Origin: Candidatus Iainarchaeum sp.
GTDB lineage: Archaea; Iainarchaeota; Iainarchaeia; Iainarchaeales; GCA-2688035
NCBI GenBank assembly: GCA_017610175.1
Contig: JAFCCO010000001.1
Location: 1 to 64,000 of the forward strand
Direction: 5' to 3'
Length of the DNA stretch: 64,000 nucleotides
The position numbers and the translations under genes were made by a program. Positions 22,516 to 31,382 of this stretch are shown piece after piece. Position 1 is the first letter of the stretch. The number at the start of each line of letters is the position of its first letter. Under the pieces are notes generated by a model. It was not told the origin of the DNA, did not search any database, and saw only the letters and a program-made list of their open reading frames with translations.

Positions 22516-23925
22516 TCATCTAAGCAGCCCCCCAAGCATTGGGTACATTGCTGCAAGCTGTTCTTTTGCAAGTTCTTCGTAGAGCCTGTAGATTATTCCA
22601 ACTGTGAGAAGAATTCCTGTCCCGCTTGCAAGCCCTCCGAGCGCCATGTTTCCAAGGCCTGCGAGAAGTCCTACAAAGATTGACCCCATTATAACAATTG
22701 TTGGGATATACCGGTCTAAAACTTTTTTAACTATTCTTGGGTCCCTTCTGAATCCCGGGATGTACATTCCGCTTCTCTGCAGTTGTTCTGCAACCGCTTC
22801 CGGGCTTTGGTTCCCCATTTGTACCCAGAACACTCCGAACACTATGCAGAATGCCACAAGGATAATTAGGTAGATCATTGCCTGGAACATCTGCGGAGCC
22901 ATTGAGGTTAGTGCAATTATTGGGCCTTCTGCCCCTATTCTTGTAAGCAGGTCAATGAACAGGTTGAACGGGCTGTTTGTTGCCCATGCAAGCCATCCCA
23001 TTATTTGCCCAAGAATTGGGATTCCGCCGGTAAGCTGTGACCACAGCTGTATGTTTACAAAAAGTGTCACCGCGAGAATTACCGGAATGTTTGAGACATA
23101 GAGCAGTTTTACCGGGAATCGCCCTCCTGTTCCGCGCCTTCCCATTGTTATTGGGATATTTACATGCATTCCCTCTGCGAAAACAATGATGAGGAAAATT
23201 ACCGCCGCTATAAGTATTGGAAGGAGCAGTATGAATTTTGCCCCGGTTGCAAGCGATGCGGCAAATTGCAGCAGTACCCCGCCCGGGTCTCCTATTCCAA
23301 TGGGCGGCCTGAATATCTGCCAGAAGAATGTTCCTGCCACTCCTCCTGCAATAAAGAGCCCTATTCCTGAGCCGACGCCGTATTTGGATACAAGCTCGTC
23401 CAGGTATAGTAATATTATGCTTCCAAGTGCCACCTGCAGTATGATTGGCAGTGCAAACGGAATTCTTTCGATAAGTGAGAGTGCAAAGAAGTCAACTCCG
23501 GCGGGAGTTGTGGGCAAGAGTGGGTTTCCTGCAATTACAAGTGCCGCCCCTTCAAAGAAGCAGAGTGCTATTGCAAAGAGTTTTTGTAATCCCTGAAATT
23601 TTGCCCTGTCGCTTGGGTTTGAAAGGTCAACTTTGATAAATTGCCCCCCAACAAGGAGCTGCAGGATAATTGATGCAAGCACGATTGGTCCGATTCCTGC
23701 GCTAATCAGGGTTCCCATGTTACTTGCGATAATTGTTTGCAGCTGTTCCCAGTATGCAAGTGTTTGCGGTTCAACACCTATTAGGGAAATGTTTCCCATC
23801 ACAAAAAACAGGATTAGGGCTATTGCGCTCCAAATAATTTTCTTGTCCAATGCAGGGGGCTTTTCCGGGGGCTTTATTTCCGGGAGCAACCTGCATATTG
23901 GCTCAAGTGCGGTGAGAAGGCTCAT
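22516..23925 (-). CDS. secY: preprotein translocase subunit SecY
   Basis: The pore of the Sec translocon. The 469 residues contain about ten membrane segments, the plug region after the first helix, the LVGGQFIKVDLSNPSDRAKFQGLQK loop in parts, cytoplasmic MGRRGTGGRFPVKLLYVSNIPVIL in parts, and GLLAGLGNMALGG near the end. ATG overlaps the L15 stop as ATGA. It is the last gene of the spc-like block. SecE is not in the window. Confidence 0.97.
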   Translation of the reverse strand: MSLLTALEPICRLLPEIKPPEKPPALDKKIIWSAIALILFFVMGNISLIGVEPQTLAYWEQLQTIIASNMGTLISAGIGPIVLASIILQLLVGGQFIKVDLSNPSDRAKFQGLQKLFAIALCFFEGAALVIAGNPLLPTTPAGVDFFALSLIERIPFALPIILQVALGSIILLYLDELVSKYGVGSGIGLFIAGGVAGTFFWQIFRPPIGIGDPGGVLLQFAASLATGAKFILLLPILIAAVIFLIIVFAEGMHVNIPITMGRRGTGGRFPVKLLYVSNIPVILAVTLFVNIQLWSQLTGGIPILGQIMGWLAWATNSPFNLFIDLLTRIGAEGPIIALTSMAPQMFQAMIYLIILVAFCIVFGVFWVQMGNQSPEAVAEQLQRSGMYIPGFRRDPRIVKKVLDRYIPTIVIMGSIFVGLLAGLGNMALGGLASGTGILLTVGIIYRLYEELAKEQLAAMYPMLGGLLR

Positions 23926-24383
23926 TCAGTTTCTTCCTCCACGGCTTTCGCTTCCTCTTCTTCAAGCCCTGCAATTTTGGAACCGCTTTCACTGATTTTT
24001 TCAGCGGCTTTTTTGCTGGCTTTTACGTTTTCAAATGAAACTTTTGAAATGAGCTTTCCTCTTCCCACAATCTTTGCGACCCCTATTTTTTTGCCGTCAA
24101 TTTTGATTGTGGTTCCTTCCTTTTCCACTTTTCCCTGTGCAATCCATTTTGGAATGGATTGTTCTATCATGTCAAGGTTCATGGACGGGCCTACAGGTTT
24201 TCCAATTACTTTCTTTTTGTCCTGTCCGAATTCGCCCTGGTATTTTGTAAATTTGTGCTTGTGTGAACCTGCTCGGCCCCGGCCGCCTCTGCTGCCGGCT
24301 CCTCTTCGGTTCTTTGTGTCACCTTGCCCGTGGGTTCTTTCCCCTCGGACGGTATTTTTCTTCTTTCTTCTTCTCACAGTCAT
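23922..24383 (-). CDS. rpl15: ribosomal protein uL15
   Basis: The 153 residues begin with the basic RRRKKKNTVRGERTHGQGD and GGRGRAGSHKHKFTKY core, followed by the KVVGRGKL-like region (AKIVGRGKLISKVSFE) and a Glu-rich end. It overlaps secY by 4 bases. Confidence 0.95.
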   Translation of the reverse strand: MTVRRRKKKNTVRGERTHGQGDTKNRRGAGSRGGRGRAGSHKHKFTKYQGEFGQDKKKVIGKPVGPSMNLDMIEQSIPKWIAQGKVEKEGTTIKIDGKKIGVAKIVGRGKLISKVSFENVKASKKAAEKISESGSKIAGLEEEEAKAVEEETE

Positions 24384-24395
24384 TTCGGAAACACC

Positions 24396-24857
24396 TTATA
24401 CCATTTTTTTAATCAAAATGTTAATGTCGTCTGCCCTGTAGCCAAGGGCTCCGCCCATTGAATAAATTTTCTTTATTCCTGCTCTTTCGTGCCCTTTTTT
24501 GGGCGGGCTGAGCCTCAGAACCGGTTTGAGTCCTGCTTTGTCAAGGGTTGTTTTTCCATCTATAAGCGCTTTTGCAAGCTCGTCGAATGAGCCAAAGCCT
24601 TTCTCTTTGAGAACTGTGTCTGTCACCCTTCTGTTTCCTGAGAGCCTTGCTCTTTTCTTGAGTGCAAGTGCAAGGGTTTTTTCATTCACTTCGCCCCAGG
24701 TTGCATATCCCTGAACTTTCTGAAGCATTGGTTTCTGTGCTTCTTTGAGCAGAACCATGTGGTTTCCCTTGAACAGCCTGAGCAGTTCAAGTGTCTTTCT
24801 GTTGTCCGGGTTTAGCCCGACACATCCTCTTATTCTAATTGCTGCAATCAGGCTCAT
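24396..24857 (-). CDS. rpl30: ribosomal protein uL30
   Basis: The 153 residues contain AAIRIRGCVGLNPDNRKTLELL, HMVLLKEAQKPMLQKVQGY, and the archaeal C-terminal extension with LRLSPPKKGHERAGIKK. It overlaps the S5 stop by 4 bases. Confidence 0.95.
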   Translation of the reverse strand: MSLIAAIRIRGCVGLNPDNRKTLELLRLFKGNHMVLLKEAQKPMLQKVQGYATWGEVNEKTLALALKKRARLSGNRRVTDTVLKEKGFGSFDELAKALIDGKTTLDKAGLKPVLRLSPPKKGHERAGIKKIYSMGGALGYRADDINILIKKMV

Positions 24858-25564
24858 CGTTTCTCCCTCTTTCTTATTATTGAGTTGCTTGCCTTCATCT
24901 TCATTGTGTTGCTGAGGGCGTCAATTGTTGCTCTGATAAAGTTGAGTTTTGTTGATGTGGCTCCGGTTACCTTGCACCATACATCGTTTACTCCTGCGAA
25001 TCTTAGAACATCCTTAATGTTGTCTCCTGCGACCAATCCAACGCCGCGTGGTGCGGGCATAAGTGTTATTTTGCATGCCGCGTTCTTTCCTGTTACTTTG
25101 AATGGAACAGAGTGCTGTGTGTTGCAGGTGCATTCCCAGCTTCCGCATCCTCTTGCTATTTGTGTGAGGTTCATTTTTGCGTTCTTTGCGGCTTTTTTAA
25201 CTGCAGGCCATTTTTCTGCATCTTTTGCCGTTCCAAGCCCTATGAGCCCGTTCCTGTTTCCTACCAAAACCGCTACGCGGAATGAAAATTTTCTTCCTGC
25301 CCTTACAACCCTTGTTGTTTTCTTTACATCAAGGAGTTTTTCTTCGAGCACAACCAGTGAATCTATAATTTCAGGTTCAAGGATTGGTTTGTTTTCTTTG
25401 AGTACGTCTTCAAGGGTGGTTATTTCTTTTGTCCGAACTTTCTTGCCAAGTTCTGTTTTTGGAACCCAATCCCTGAGTCCCTGTTCCCTTTCTTCTTCTG
25501 CCCTTCTTGCTTGTCTTGCAGCTCTTTCTTCAGCTGACAATTCTCTTCTTTTTCCAAAAGCCAT
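24854..25564 (-). CDS. rps5: ribosomal protein uS5
   Basis: The 236 residues include the archaeal N-terminal extension (AEERAARQARRAEEE), the double-stranded RNA-binding part with RKFSFRVAVLVGNRNGLIGLG, and APRGVGLVAGDNIKDVLRFAGVNDVWCK. The end is basic (KREKR). The start overlaps the L18 stop by one base. Confidence 0.95.
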   Translation of the reverse strand: MAFGKRRELSAEERAARQARRAEEEREQGLRDWVPKTELGKKVRTKEITTLEDVLKENKPILEPEIIDSLVVLEEKLLDVKKTTRVVRAGRKFSFRVAVLVGNRNGLIGLGTAKDAEKWPAVKKAAKNAKMNLTQIARGCGSWECTCNTQHSVPFKVTGKNAACKITLMPAPRGVGLVAGDNIKDVLRFAGVNDVWCKVTGATSTKLNFIRATIDALSNTMKMKASNSIIRKREKR

Positions 25565-26145
25565 TACTTTTCCCCTTCCTTAGAAATTTTTTCTTTCACT
25601 TGCTCGAAGAGCTTTGTAAGTTCTTTTACGTTGATTCCTTTCTCGGTGTATTTTGAAAACTTTTTCTTGTAGTCTTCGTCCCCAAGTGTCTTTGCGTAAT
25701 CCTCAATGTGTTTTCCTGAAGCCCTTTCCTTGTTTGGAAGTGCTTTTGCATCGTGTTTTACATCAAGCCCGAATTCTACCGCTCCCTTAAGTGCGGCAAA
25801 CATTCTTGAACCGTGAACAGGTGTGCTAAAGCCAATGTCAAGGATTGCTTTTTCAACCCCTGCTTTTTTTCCCTTTGCTGCAATAAGGTAACCTGTGAGG
25901 TATGCGCTTGGAAGGTTTTTGTCCTCCTTCCAACCGAATGCTTTAAGCTGGTTGCTTGTTGCCTGTGCAATAATCTTGTCGCCTGCCGGCTCAAATGCAA
26001 TGAGCTGTGCAATTATTTGCGTGTTTGTTTTTCTAATGCACAGTCTTGGGGTTCCGCTTTTGACCATTGCCAGCCTTTTTGCGTAGTTGGTCTTGCCCTC
26101 CCTTCTTCGCCTGTAGGGCATTGTGTATGTAGCGTTTAGTTTCAT
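25564..26145 (-). CDS. rpl18: ribosomal protein uL18
   Basis: The 193-residue 5S rRNA-binding protein: YTMPYRRRREGKTNYAKRLAMVKSG in parts, RLCIRKTNTQIIAQLI, LTGYLIAAKGKKAGVEKAILDIG, and the archaeal C-terminal helix ending KEGEK. It follows L19e with no spacer. Confidence 0.95.
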   Translation of the reverse strand: MKLNATYTMPYRRRREGKTNYAKRLAMVKSGTPRLCIRKTNTQIIAQLIAFEPAGDKIIAQATSNQLKAFGWKEDKNLPSAYLTGYLIAAKGKKAGVEKAILDIGFSTPVHGSRMFAALKGAVEFGLDVKHDAKALPNKERASGKHIEDYAKTLGDEDYKKKFSKYTEKGINVKELTKLFEQVKEKISKEGEK

Positions 26146-26598
26146 TTATGCGGCCCCCTTTTTTCCTTCAACATATGCCTGGATATACTTCTTTCCCTTG
26201 AAGTAGTTTCCCTTAATCATTCTGTAGACCTTGCTGTAGCCTGCTTTCTTAACGGCCTCTGGGTCTTTTTCTTTGAGTTCTTTGATCATTTTTCTTTGTG
26301 CCCTTACTCTTGACATCCAGTTTTTCTTTTTTTGAGTGCGGGTTTTCTTTGTTCCCTTTCTCTTTCCACTGCCTGTTTTTCGGCCCTTTTTCTTCTTTTC
26401 CTTAAGTTTGCGTGTACGACCTTTGCTTTGGCTCTGTGGTTTTCTTTTCTTAATGATGCCTTCGGAAACAAGTTCTCTTACGTCTTCCTTTGTCATGACC
26501 TCTTTAATTCTTACGTTCTCATCTGGGTTAAACCAAACTCTTTGGAGTCCAACTCCCAGAACGTCTGCCGCAATTCTTCTTACTTTGATCAAGTCCAT
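26146..26598 (-). CDS. rpl19e: ribosomal protein eL19
   Basis: The 150 residues include RRIAADVLGVGLQRVWFNPDE, the ELVSEGIIKKRKP motif, a long Arg/Lys helix (SKGRTRKLKEKKKKGRKTGSG in parts) and VYRMIKGNYFKGKKYIQAYV. Standard archaeal L19e length. Confidence 0.95.
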   Translation of the reverse strand: MDLIKVRRIAADVLGVGLQRVWFNPDENVRIKEVMTKEDVRELVSEGIIKKRKPQSQSKGRTRKLKEKKKKGRKTGSGKRKGTKKTRTQKKKNWMSRVRAQRKMIKELKEKDPEAVKKAGYSKVYRMIKGNYFKGKKYIQAYVEGKKGAA

Positions 26599-26603
26599 TT
26601 AAT

Positions 26604-27197
26604 TCACCCGTTTAGCACAGGAAGCCCAAGCTTGCCTGCCTTTTCAACCAAAACCCCTTTTTTCTTCTTTCCAAGTGTTGCAGAGAACTTTACTGCTGCG
26701 TTTTTTAGCTCTGCTGCTTTTTCGAGCTCTGCGGCATTCCTTACAAGGACCTCGTTGAAACCGCTTGGATGTATTCCGCGCAGTCTCTTGTCTGTTCTGT
26801 ACCCTGTTTTTGGATAGAGTCCGTCTTCCTGCTTGAAGTAAATGTCAATTCCCCTTGGCTTTCTCCACTTTTGCCATTTCTTGTTGGAGATTCTTCTTAT
26901 TGATCTGTTTCCAAAGCGCCCTCTGAACATGCGCTTTTTCTTCAGCTTAATTTTTTCCGCAAGTGCCTTTACTTCCTTGCTCTTTGCAGCCTTTGCTTTT
27001 GCAGCAGGCTTTGCCGGTTTCTTTGGTGCTTTGGGCTTTTCCTTCTTAACGGCGGCTTTTGTTTCTGCCTTTGGCTTTGCTGCTCCCTTTGCCTCTTTTT
27101 TTGCAACAGGTTTCACTGTTTTTTTCTCAACAGCTTTTTTTGCCGCGGGCTTTGTTTCTGCCTTGACCTTTTTTTCCTCAGCTTTCTTTTCCGCCAT
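26604..27197 (-). CDS. rpl32e: ribosomal protein eL32 with Lys/Ala-rich head
   Basis: Residues 1-75 are low-complexity Lys, Ala, Glu and Pro (AKKAVEKKTVKPVAKK and similar). From about residue 85 comes the L32e body: KKKRMFRGRFGNRSIRRIS, KWQKWRKPRGIDI, YRTDKRLRGIHPSG. The body alone is about the normal size, so the head is an addition. An AGGTGA site precedes the ATG at 27197. Confidence 0.94.
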   Translation of the reverse strand: MAEKKAEEKKVKAETKPAAKKAVEKKTVKPVAKKEAKGAAKPKAETKAAVKKEKPKAPKKPAKPAAKAKAAKSKEVKALAEKIKLKKKRMFRGRFGNRSIRRISNKKWQKWRKPRGIDIYFKQEDGLYPKTGYRTDKRLRGIHPSGFNEVLVRNAAELEKAAELKNAAVKFSATLGKKKKGVLVEKAGKLGLPVLNG

Positions 27198-27206
27198 TTA
27201 GTTCAC

Positions 27207-27746
27207 CTATTTTTTCCCCTTGTTAACAATGTATATTCCGTCCTGGTAAATTCTTCGGTCCTTTCCCCTTAAGCGTGTGGTCTGTTCAATGTTTCCGGCG
27301 GTTTGCCCAACGGCTTCTTTGTTGTGGCCTGTTAGTGTAACGTCTTTTCCTTTGACGGCTACGGTCACTCCGTTGACAATATTCGCAATCCTTGGCTTTT
27401 TCTCCCCTGTAAAATTGTTTATTTCAAGAATGTTTCCTTTTACTGCAACGTTCATTGGGAAGTGGCTGTATACAACGGTCATTTTGTATTCGTAACCATC
27501 TGTCACGCCCTTTGCCATGTTGCTTATGTGCCCCATGATTGTTTTCATGCTTTTAATGTACTTTTTGCTTGCCGGCTTTGCTTCAACTTCCACTCCGTTC
27601 TCAACTTTTTTGAAGCTAATGCCTCTTACGCTGAACTCGCGGACGTTTTCCTTGCCGTTGCCCTTGACGGTTATTTTGCCGCCTTCTACGGCAAATTCAA
27701 CAGCTTTTGGCATTGCAACAATTTCTTTTGTACTTTCCTTCAACAT
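27207..27746 (-). CDS. rpl6: ribosomal protein uL6
   Basis: The 179 residues include two L6 repeats: KAVEFAVEGGKITVKGNGK in the first and GNILEINNFTGEKKPRIANI with VTLTGHNKEAVGQTAGNIEQ in the second, closing with GIYIVNKGKK. I chose the ATG at 27746, which has AAAGGATTG upstream. In-frame starts further up overlap the S8 gene and would add an N-terminal stretch not typical of L6. Confidence 0.94.
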   Translation of the reverse strand: MLKESTKEIVAMPKAVEFAVEGGKITVKGNGKENVREFSVRGISFKKVENGVEVEAKPASKKYIKSMKTIMGHISNMAKGVTDGYEYKMTVVYSHFPMNVAVKGNILEINNFTGEKKPRIANIVNGVTVAVKGKDVTLTGHNKEAVGQTAGNIEQTTRLRGKDRRIYQDGIYIVNKGKK

Positions 27747-27759
27747 TTCAATCAATCCT

Positions 27760-28161
27760 TTAGTAAACATAAGCCAGAAGCCTTCCTCCAAGCCCCTTCT
27801 CCTTTGCTTCTGTGTGTGTCAAAACACCTTTTGGTGTGCTAACAACAAGCATTCCCACATCTTTTGACGGGAGGTATCTTTTCTCATACTTTTCAAACCC
27901 GCTTCTCTTCACAGCATATCTTGGCTTTATTGCGCGGCACTGGTTGATTTTTCCTGTAAGTTCAACCCTGTAAATGCCTTCTCTGCCGTCGTCTATGAAT
28001 TCAAACGTGTTTATGTATCCGTTTTTCTGCATTGCTTTAAGGATTTCCCCAAGCAACTTTGAGGCAGGCCTAAAAAAGCACTCGCCTTTTGAAGCCATGT
28101 CACTGTTTTTCAGCGTTATTAAAGCATCTGCAACCGGATCCATTCTAGTCATCTCATCCAT
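27760..28161 (-). CDS. rps8: ribosomal protein uS8
   Basis: The 133 residues contain [44 protein letters not shown] and the C-terminal [29 protein letters not shown] block, all quoted in parts. It follows S14 with an AAAGGGGAT ribosome site. Confidence 0.95.
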   Translation of the reverse strand: MDEMTRMDPVADALITLKNSDMASKGECFFRPASKLLGEILKAMQKNGYINTFEFIDDGREGIYRVELTGKINQCRAIKPRYAVKRSGFEKYEKRYLPSKDVGMLVVSTPKGVLTHTEAKEKGLGGRLLAYVY

Positions 28162-28166
28162 CCCCT

Positions 28167-28316
28167 TTAATCATACTTCTTAAAACCAAGTTTTTCAGCA
28201 ATGTCTTTGAAGCATCTTCTGCAGGTCATAAGGCCGTACTTTCTGACTATTGCGTTTTTTGTACCGCATATTCTGCAAACTCTTTTCCTTTTCTCTTCCC
28301 TTATGTCGCGCTTCAT
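28167..28316 (-). CDS. rps14: ribosomal protein uS14, zinc-binding form
   Basis: Forty-nine residues that I translated directly from the gap between L5 and S8. The ATG at 28316 overlaps the L5 stop as ATGA. The protein starts [12 protein letters not shown] and has the zinc ligands C14, C17, C32 and C35 (VCRICG and TCRRCF), ending GFKKYD. It is the C+ archaeal S14 in its usual place in the spc order. It is easily missed because it is so short. Confidence 0.95.
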   Translation of the reverse strand: MKRDIREEKRKRVCRICGTKNAIVRKYGLMTCRRCFKDIAEKLGFKKYD

Positions 28317-28831
28317 TCAACAACAACTCCGAACTGGTCTTTCACAAACGCGATTGCGTCTTCCTTTCTAATCATGTGTTTCTTTCCAACTGACTTTTTT
28401 CTGATTTTTCTTTTCTTAACCCTGTAACCGGGTTTTGTAAGTGTTATTACAACGTCAAGACCGCGAATTCCAAGTGTCGGGTCGTACTTGATTCCGGGAA
28501 TATCAATGTATTCGTGTATTCCAAATGCAAAGTTTCCCTGCAAATCAAAGTTTTTCTTCAGGAGCGTGTTGTCTTTTGCTTCAAGTGTTCTTTTAAGCAG
28601 GTCTTTTGCGTCCTGTCCCCTAAGGGTTGTTTTCAATCCGATGGGGAGCCCGGGCCTAATTTCCCACTTGGGCTGTTTGACCTTGCACTTGGTCTGCACG
28701 GCTTTGGTTCCTGTAATCTTTTCCATAATCTTCTGTGCGCGCTTCATTTCGTCGCCGCTCTGCCCGACACCCATGTTTACAGTGACCTTCTCGATTTTGA
28801 TCTGCTTCATTGGATTTATGTTTTCATCCAT
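28313..28831 (-). CDS. rpl5: ribosomal protein uL5
   Basis: The 172 residues bind 5S rRNA and contain [48 protein letters not shown] in parts, [24 protein letters not shown] in parts and the [13 protein letters not shown] basic stretch. AAAGGTG precedes the ATG at 28831. Confidence 0.95.
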   Translation of the reverse strand: MDENINPMKQIKIEKVTVNMGVGQSGDEMKRAQKIMEKITGTKAVQTKCKVKQPKWEIRPGLPIGLKTTLRGQDAKDLLKRTLEAKDNTLLKKNFDLQGNFAFGIHEYIDIPGIKYDPTLGIRGLDVVITLTKPGYRVKKRKIRKKSVGKKHMIRKEDAIAFVKDQFGVVVE

Positions 28832-28834
28832 TTA

Positions 28835-29557
28835 TTACACCTTTAAGTTAATCTCCGGCTTTTCCTTGCCCACAACGAATACGTTTTTTGCAACGGTTAG
28901 GAAGCTGCTGTCCTTTTCCTCAAGCTCAACAAGCCTGGGCCTTTTCATTGTTCCTTTCACAACTTCTTTGACTTTTGCAAGTTCACTTGCGTGCTCTCCT
29001 GCAACAATGTAAACTGTACTGCCTTTTCCAAGCTTAAGTTCTTTGGTTATTTTTTGTTCAGGCAGTGTTATGAGTATTGAGTCCCCTGGAACAAGGTCTG
29101 TTTTCTTCTCGGAGATTGTCCTTCCATCATTTGTTTCAAGCTGGATTATTCCCTTTTTGCCAGCTCTCTTCCCTGTTATTTTTGAAAGCTTTACTTTTGC
29201 TTCTTTTTCATCTATTTCCTGAAGCTGGAATCTTCCTCTTGAATCAAGGACAAGCCTGTATGCTTTCTTTTGCTCTGGAAGTGAGATGACATCAAACAAT
29301 CCCACTGCAAATTTTGTTGATTTTCTGGAAACGCCGTTTACGAGAACTGCTTTTCTTGCGAGTGCAATCTTTACTTCCCTAAGGTTTACTGCAAGGCCAA
29401 GCTTGTCCCTTATAATCAATCCAAGCGGCATGCTTCCTGCTTTCTTATGCTGGCCTGCTTTTGTATTAAGTATCCATTTGTGCTTCTTTCTCTCGATCTT
29501 TATGACTCGGGGGGCACTAAGCCTTTTCTGGGTCTTGTCTTCACCCTTTCTTGCCAT
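28835..29557 (-). CDS. rps4e: ribosomal protein eS4
   Basis: The 240 residues show the S4e layout: PRVIKIERKKHKWILNTKAG, an S4-like RNA-binding domain (NLREVKIALARKAVLVNG), the central domain and a KOW unit (GSTVYIVAGEHA). It overlaps the L24 tail by 17 bases. Confidence 0.95.
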   Translation of the reverse strand: MARKGEDKTQKRLSAPRVIKIERKKHKWILNTKAGQHKKAGSMPLGLIIRDKLGLAVNLREVKIALARKAVLVNGVSRKSTKFAVGLFDVISLPEQKKAYRLVLDSRGRFQLQEIDEKEAKVKLSKITGKRAGKKGIIQLETNDGRTISEKKTDLVPGDSILITLPEQKITKELKLGKGSTVYIVAGEHASELAKVKEVVKGTMKRPRLVELEEKDSSFLTVAKNVFVVGKEKPEINLKV

Positions 29558-30062
29558 CTTTCTTCACCTTCTTGGTTTCCTTTTTTGTTTTTTCAGCCGT
29601 TGGCTTTTCCTTTTTAACTGCTTTTGCCGGTTTCTTTTCGGTCGTTGCTTTTGCTGCGGGCTTTTCTTCTTTCTTTGCCTTTTTTTCTGTTGATGCTTCC
29701 TTCTTTTCAGCCTTTATTCCTTTGCCCGCGCGTCTTGCGTCACTTTTGTCAATGTCTGTAATCATGAGATTTGATGCATGCAGCGGCAGGGCTTTTTCTG
29801 TCCCGTCCGCTTTCTTTATCATAAGCTTTTCGAGGAATACCTGCATTTTCATGTAGTTCACTGATGCGACCTTTGCTTCTGTTCCCTTGTGCTTTCCCCT
29901 CATTACTCTGACTTGGTCTCCCTTTCTTAGCGAGAGTGACCTTTTTCCAAGGCTTTTTCTAAGCGGCTTGCTTAGGGTTGCTGAGATGCTCTTTTGCCTT
30001 TTGTGCATTGGCATCTTGTGGAATGCTCTCCTCTGCTTTTTTGGCTTGCTTGATTCTACCAT
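29541..30062 (-). CDS. rpl24: ribosomal protein uL24 with charged tail
   Basis: Residues 1-112 are archaeal L24: QRRAFHKMPMHKRQK, the KOW motif KGDQVRVMRGKHKGTEAKV, and HASNLMITDIDKSD. Residues from about 115 to 173 are a Lys/Ala/Glu/Thr-rich tail. The ATG at 30062 has an AAGGTTGAT site; the in-frame upstream TTG is less likely. Confidence 0.94.
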   Translation of the reverse strand: MVESSKPKKQRRAFHKMPMHKRQKSISATLSKPLRKSLGKRSLSLRKGDQVRVMRGKHKGTEAKVASVNYMKMQVFLEKLMIKKADGTEKALPLHASNLMITDIDKSDARRAGKGIKAEKKEASTEKKAKKEEKPAAKATTEKKPAKAVKKEKPTAEKTKKETKKVKKDGKKG

Positions 30063-30076
30063 TTTAATCAACCTTT

Positions 30077-30475
30077 TTAGATTACTGCGCTTGCAAGGCC
30101 CGCTATCTTTGGCCAGCGCTCTCCTACTTCCTTTGCAACTACTCCCTTTACTTCACTTGCTTTCGGGAGCCCTTTTTCGTCAACGAGCACAACTGCGTTG
30201 TCCTCAAACATTACTCTCATTCCGTCAGGCCTTCTGTACGCCTGTTTTACTCTTACGACTACAGCCCTTTCAACCTTTTTTCTAACGTCAGGCCGGCCTT
30301 TTTTTATGACTACATTAACCATGTCTGCAATTCCTGCTTTTGGAAGCATTCTTTTTCTTCCCTTAAAGCCGATAACCGAGATTATTTCAACCTCTTTTGC
30401 CCCGCTGTTGTCAGTGCAAAAGCACCTGCTTTTCTGCTGCAGGCTTTTGGTTACCTTGCTGCTAATCGCTTTCAT
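30077..30475 (-). CDS. rpl14: ribosomal protein uL14
   Basis: The 132 residues contain CFCTDNSGAKEVEIISVIGFKG, the KKGRPDVRKKVERAVVVRVKQ block and MRVMFEDNAVVLVDEKGLPKASEV, quoted in parts. It starts at the base after the S17 stop. Confidence 0.96.
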   Translation of the reverse strand: MKAISSKVTKSLQQKSRCFCTDNSGAKEVEIISVIGFKGRKRMLPKAGIADMVNVVIKKGRPDVRKKVERAVVVRVKQAYRRPDGMRVMFEDNAVVLVDEKGLPKASEVKGVVAKEVGERWPKIAGLASAVI

Positions 30476-30781
30476 TTACTTTTTCGCCTCTTCCTTTGTC
30501 AAAATTTTTACAACCACAAAATTTTTGGTTTTGCTAAGTTTCCTTGTTTCTCCAACTTCAACCATGTCGCCCTCTTTTGCGTTGATGCATTCGGGGTTGT
30601 GTGCATAAATTCTTGAGCTGCTTTTTTTGTACCTTTCGTACTTTCGAAGGTATCTTACGAGTGTTCTTTCAACCGTAACGGTTTTTGTTGGCTTTGCGCT
30701 TACAACTTTTCCCACAATCACGTTTCCCCTAACTTTGAGTGTTCCGTGTGTAGGGCAGTTTACATCCTTGCATGTGCTCAT
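30476..30781 (-). CDS. rps17: ribosomal protein uS17
   Basis: The 101 residues (ATG at 30781, overlapping the Rpp29 stop as ATGA) include CPTHGTLKVRGNVIVGKVVSAKPTKTV, YLRKYERYKKSSSRIYAHNP and KEGDMVEVGETRKLSKTKNF, quoted in parts. The Cys pair near the N-terminus (TCKDVNC) is common in archaeal S17. Confidence 0.95.
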   Translation of the reverse strand: MSTCKDVNCPTHGTLKVRGNVIVGKVVSAKPTKTVTVERTLVRYLRKYERYKKSSSRIYAHNPECINAKEGDMVEVGETRKLSKTKNFVVVKILTKEEAKK

Positions 30782-31077
30782 AGCCTTTTCCTCCAAGCAA
30801 GCTTTATGCGGTCCTCAGGCCTTGCCACAATGTCTTTTCCGTTCATGACAAACCTTTCGTCCCCAAGCTCTACCTCGAAGAGGTTATTGTCTTTGGGAAC
30901 TCTTTTTAACCCGGCCTGGGTTTCCAGCATAATCAAATTTTTTGTTTCGTCCACAATCAATCCCTTCAATCCAATTCCTGATTTTCCTTTTCCTAATTCA
31001 ACCTTTGTTTTTAATCCAATCAATTCATGCCCGTAAATGTTCTCTTTTGTTATCCTGTAATTTTTTCCTTTAAGCAT
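30778..31077 (-). CDS. rnp1: RNase P protein component 1 (Rpp29/Pop4)
   Basis: Ninety-nine residues with the Sm-like barrel of Rpp29: NIYGHELIGLKTKVE, KGLIVDETKNLIMLET, KRVPKDNNLFEVEL, and VARPEDRIKL. It works with Rpp21 on the RNase P RNA. Its place between aIF1 and S17 is conserved in archaea. The ATG at 31077 overlaps the aIF1 end by 8 bases. No RNase P RNA is recognisable in the window. Confidence 0.93.
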   Translation of the reverse strand: MLKGKNYRITKENIYGHELIGLKTKVELGKGKSGIGLKGLIVDETKNLIMLETQAGLKRVPKDNNLFEVELGDERFVMNGKDIVARPEDRIKLAWRKRL

Positions 31078-31372
31078 CAATCAATTCCTCTTTGAATCCT
31101 CTTTTTACCAGGAGTTCCTTCACCTTTTTTCGGTGTTCGCCTTGAAGTGTTATCTCACCGCTTTTTAGCGCACCGCCGCATGCAAGGGTCTTCTTCAAAT
31201 CCTTTAGGATTCCAAGGGGGTCCATGTCGCTTTCCAGTCCGCTTACGAGAGTAACAATTTTTCCAAAACGTCTCCTGTCAACTCTTATCTTAATTTTTTG
31301 CTCTTCCTTTGCAATCTCCTGGCAGACACACATGTCTTTTGGGAGACCACATTTAGGACAAGTTTCCTCCAT
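31070..31372 (-). CDS. translation initiation factor aIF1 (SUI1)
   Basis: The 100 residues begin with a small zinc knuckle (C5, C8, C15, C17: CPKCGLPKDMCVC) and continue with the SUI1 fold (KIKIRVDRRRFGKIVTLVSG, DLKKTLACGGALKSGEITLQG in parts). It guards start-codon choice on the small subunit. The zinc head is usual for archaeal aIF1. It overlaps Rpp29 by 8 bases. Confidence 0.95.
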   Translation of the reverse strand: MEETCPKCGLPKDMCVCQEIAKEEQKIKIRVDRRRFGKIVTLVSGLESDMDPLGILKDLKKTLACGGALKSGEITLQGEHRKKVKELLVKRGFKEELIDA

Positions 31373-31382
31373 TTTGTAAGGG

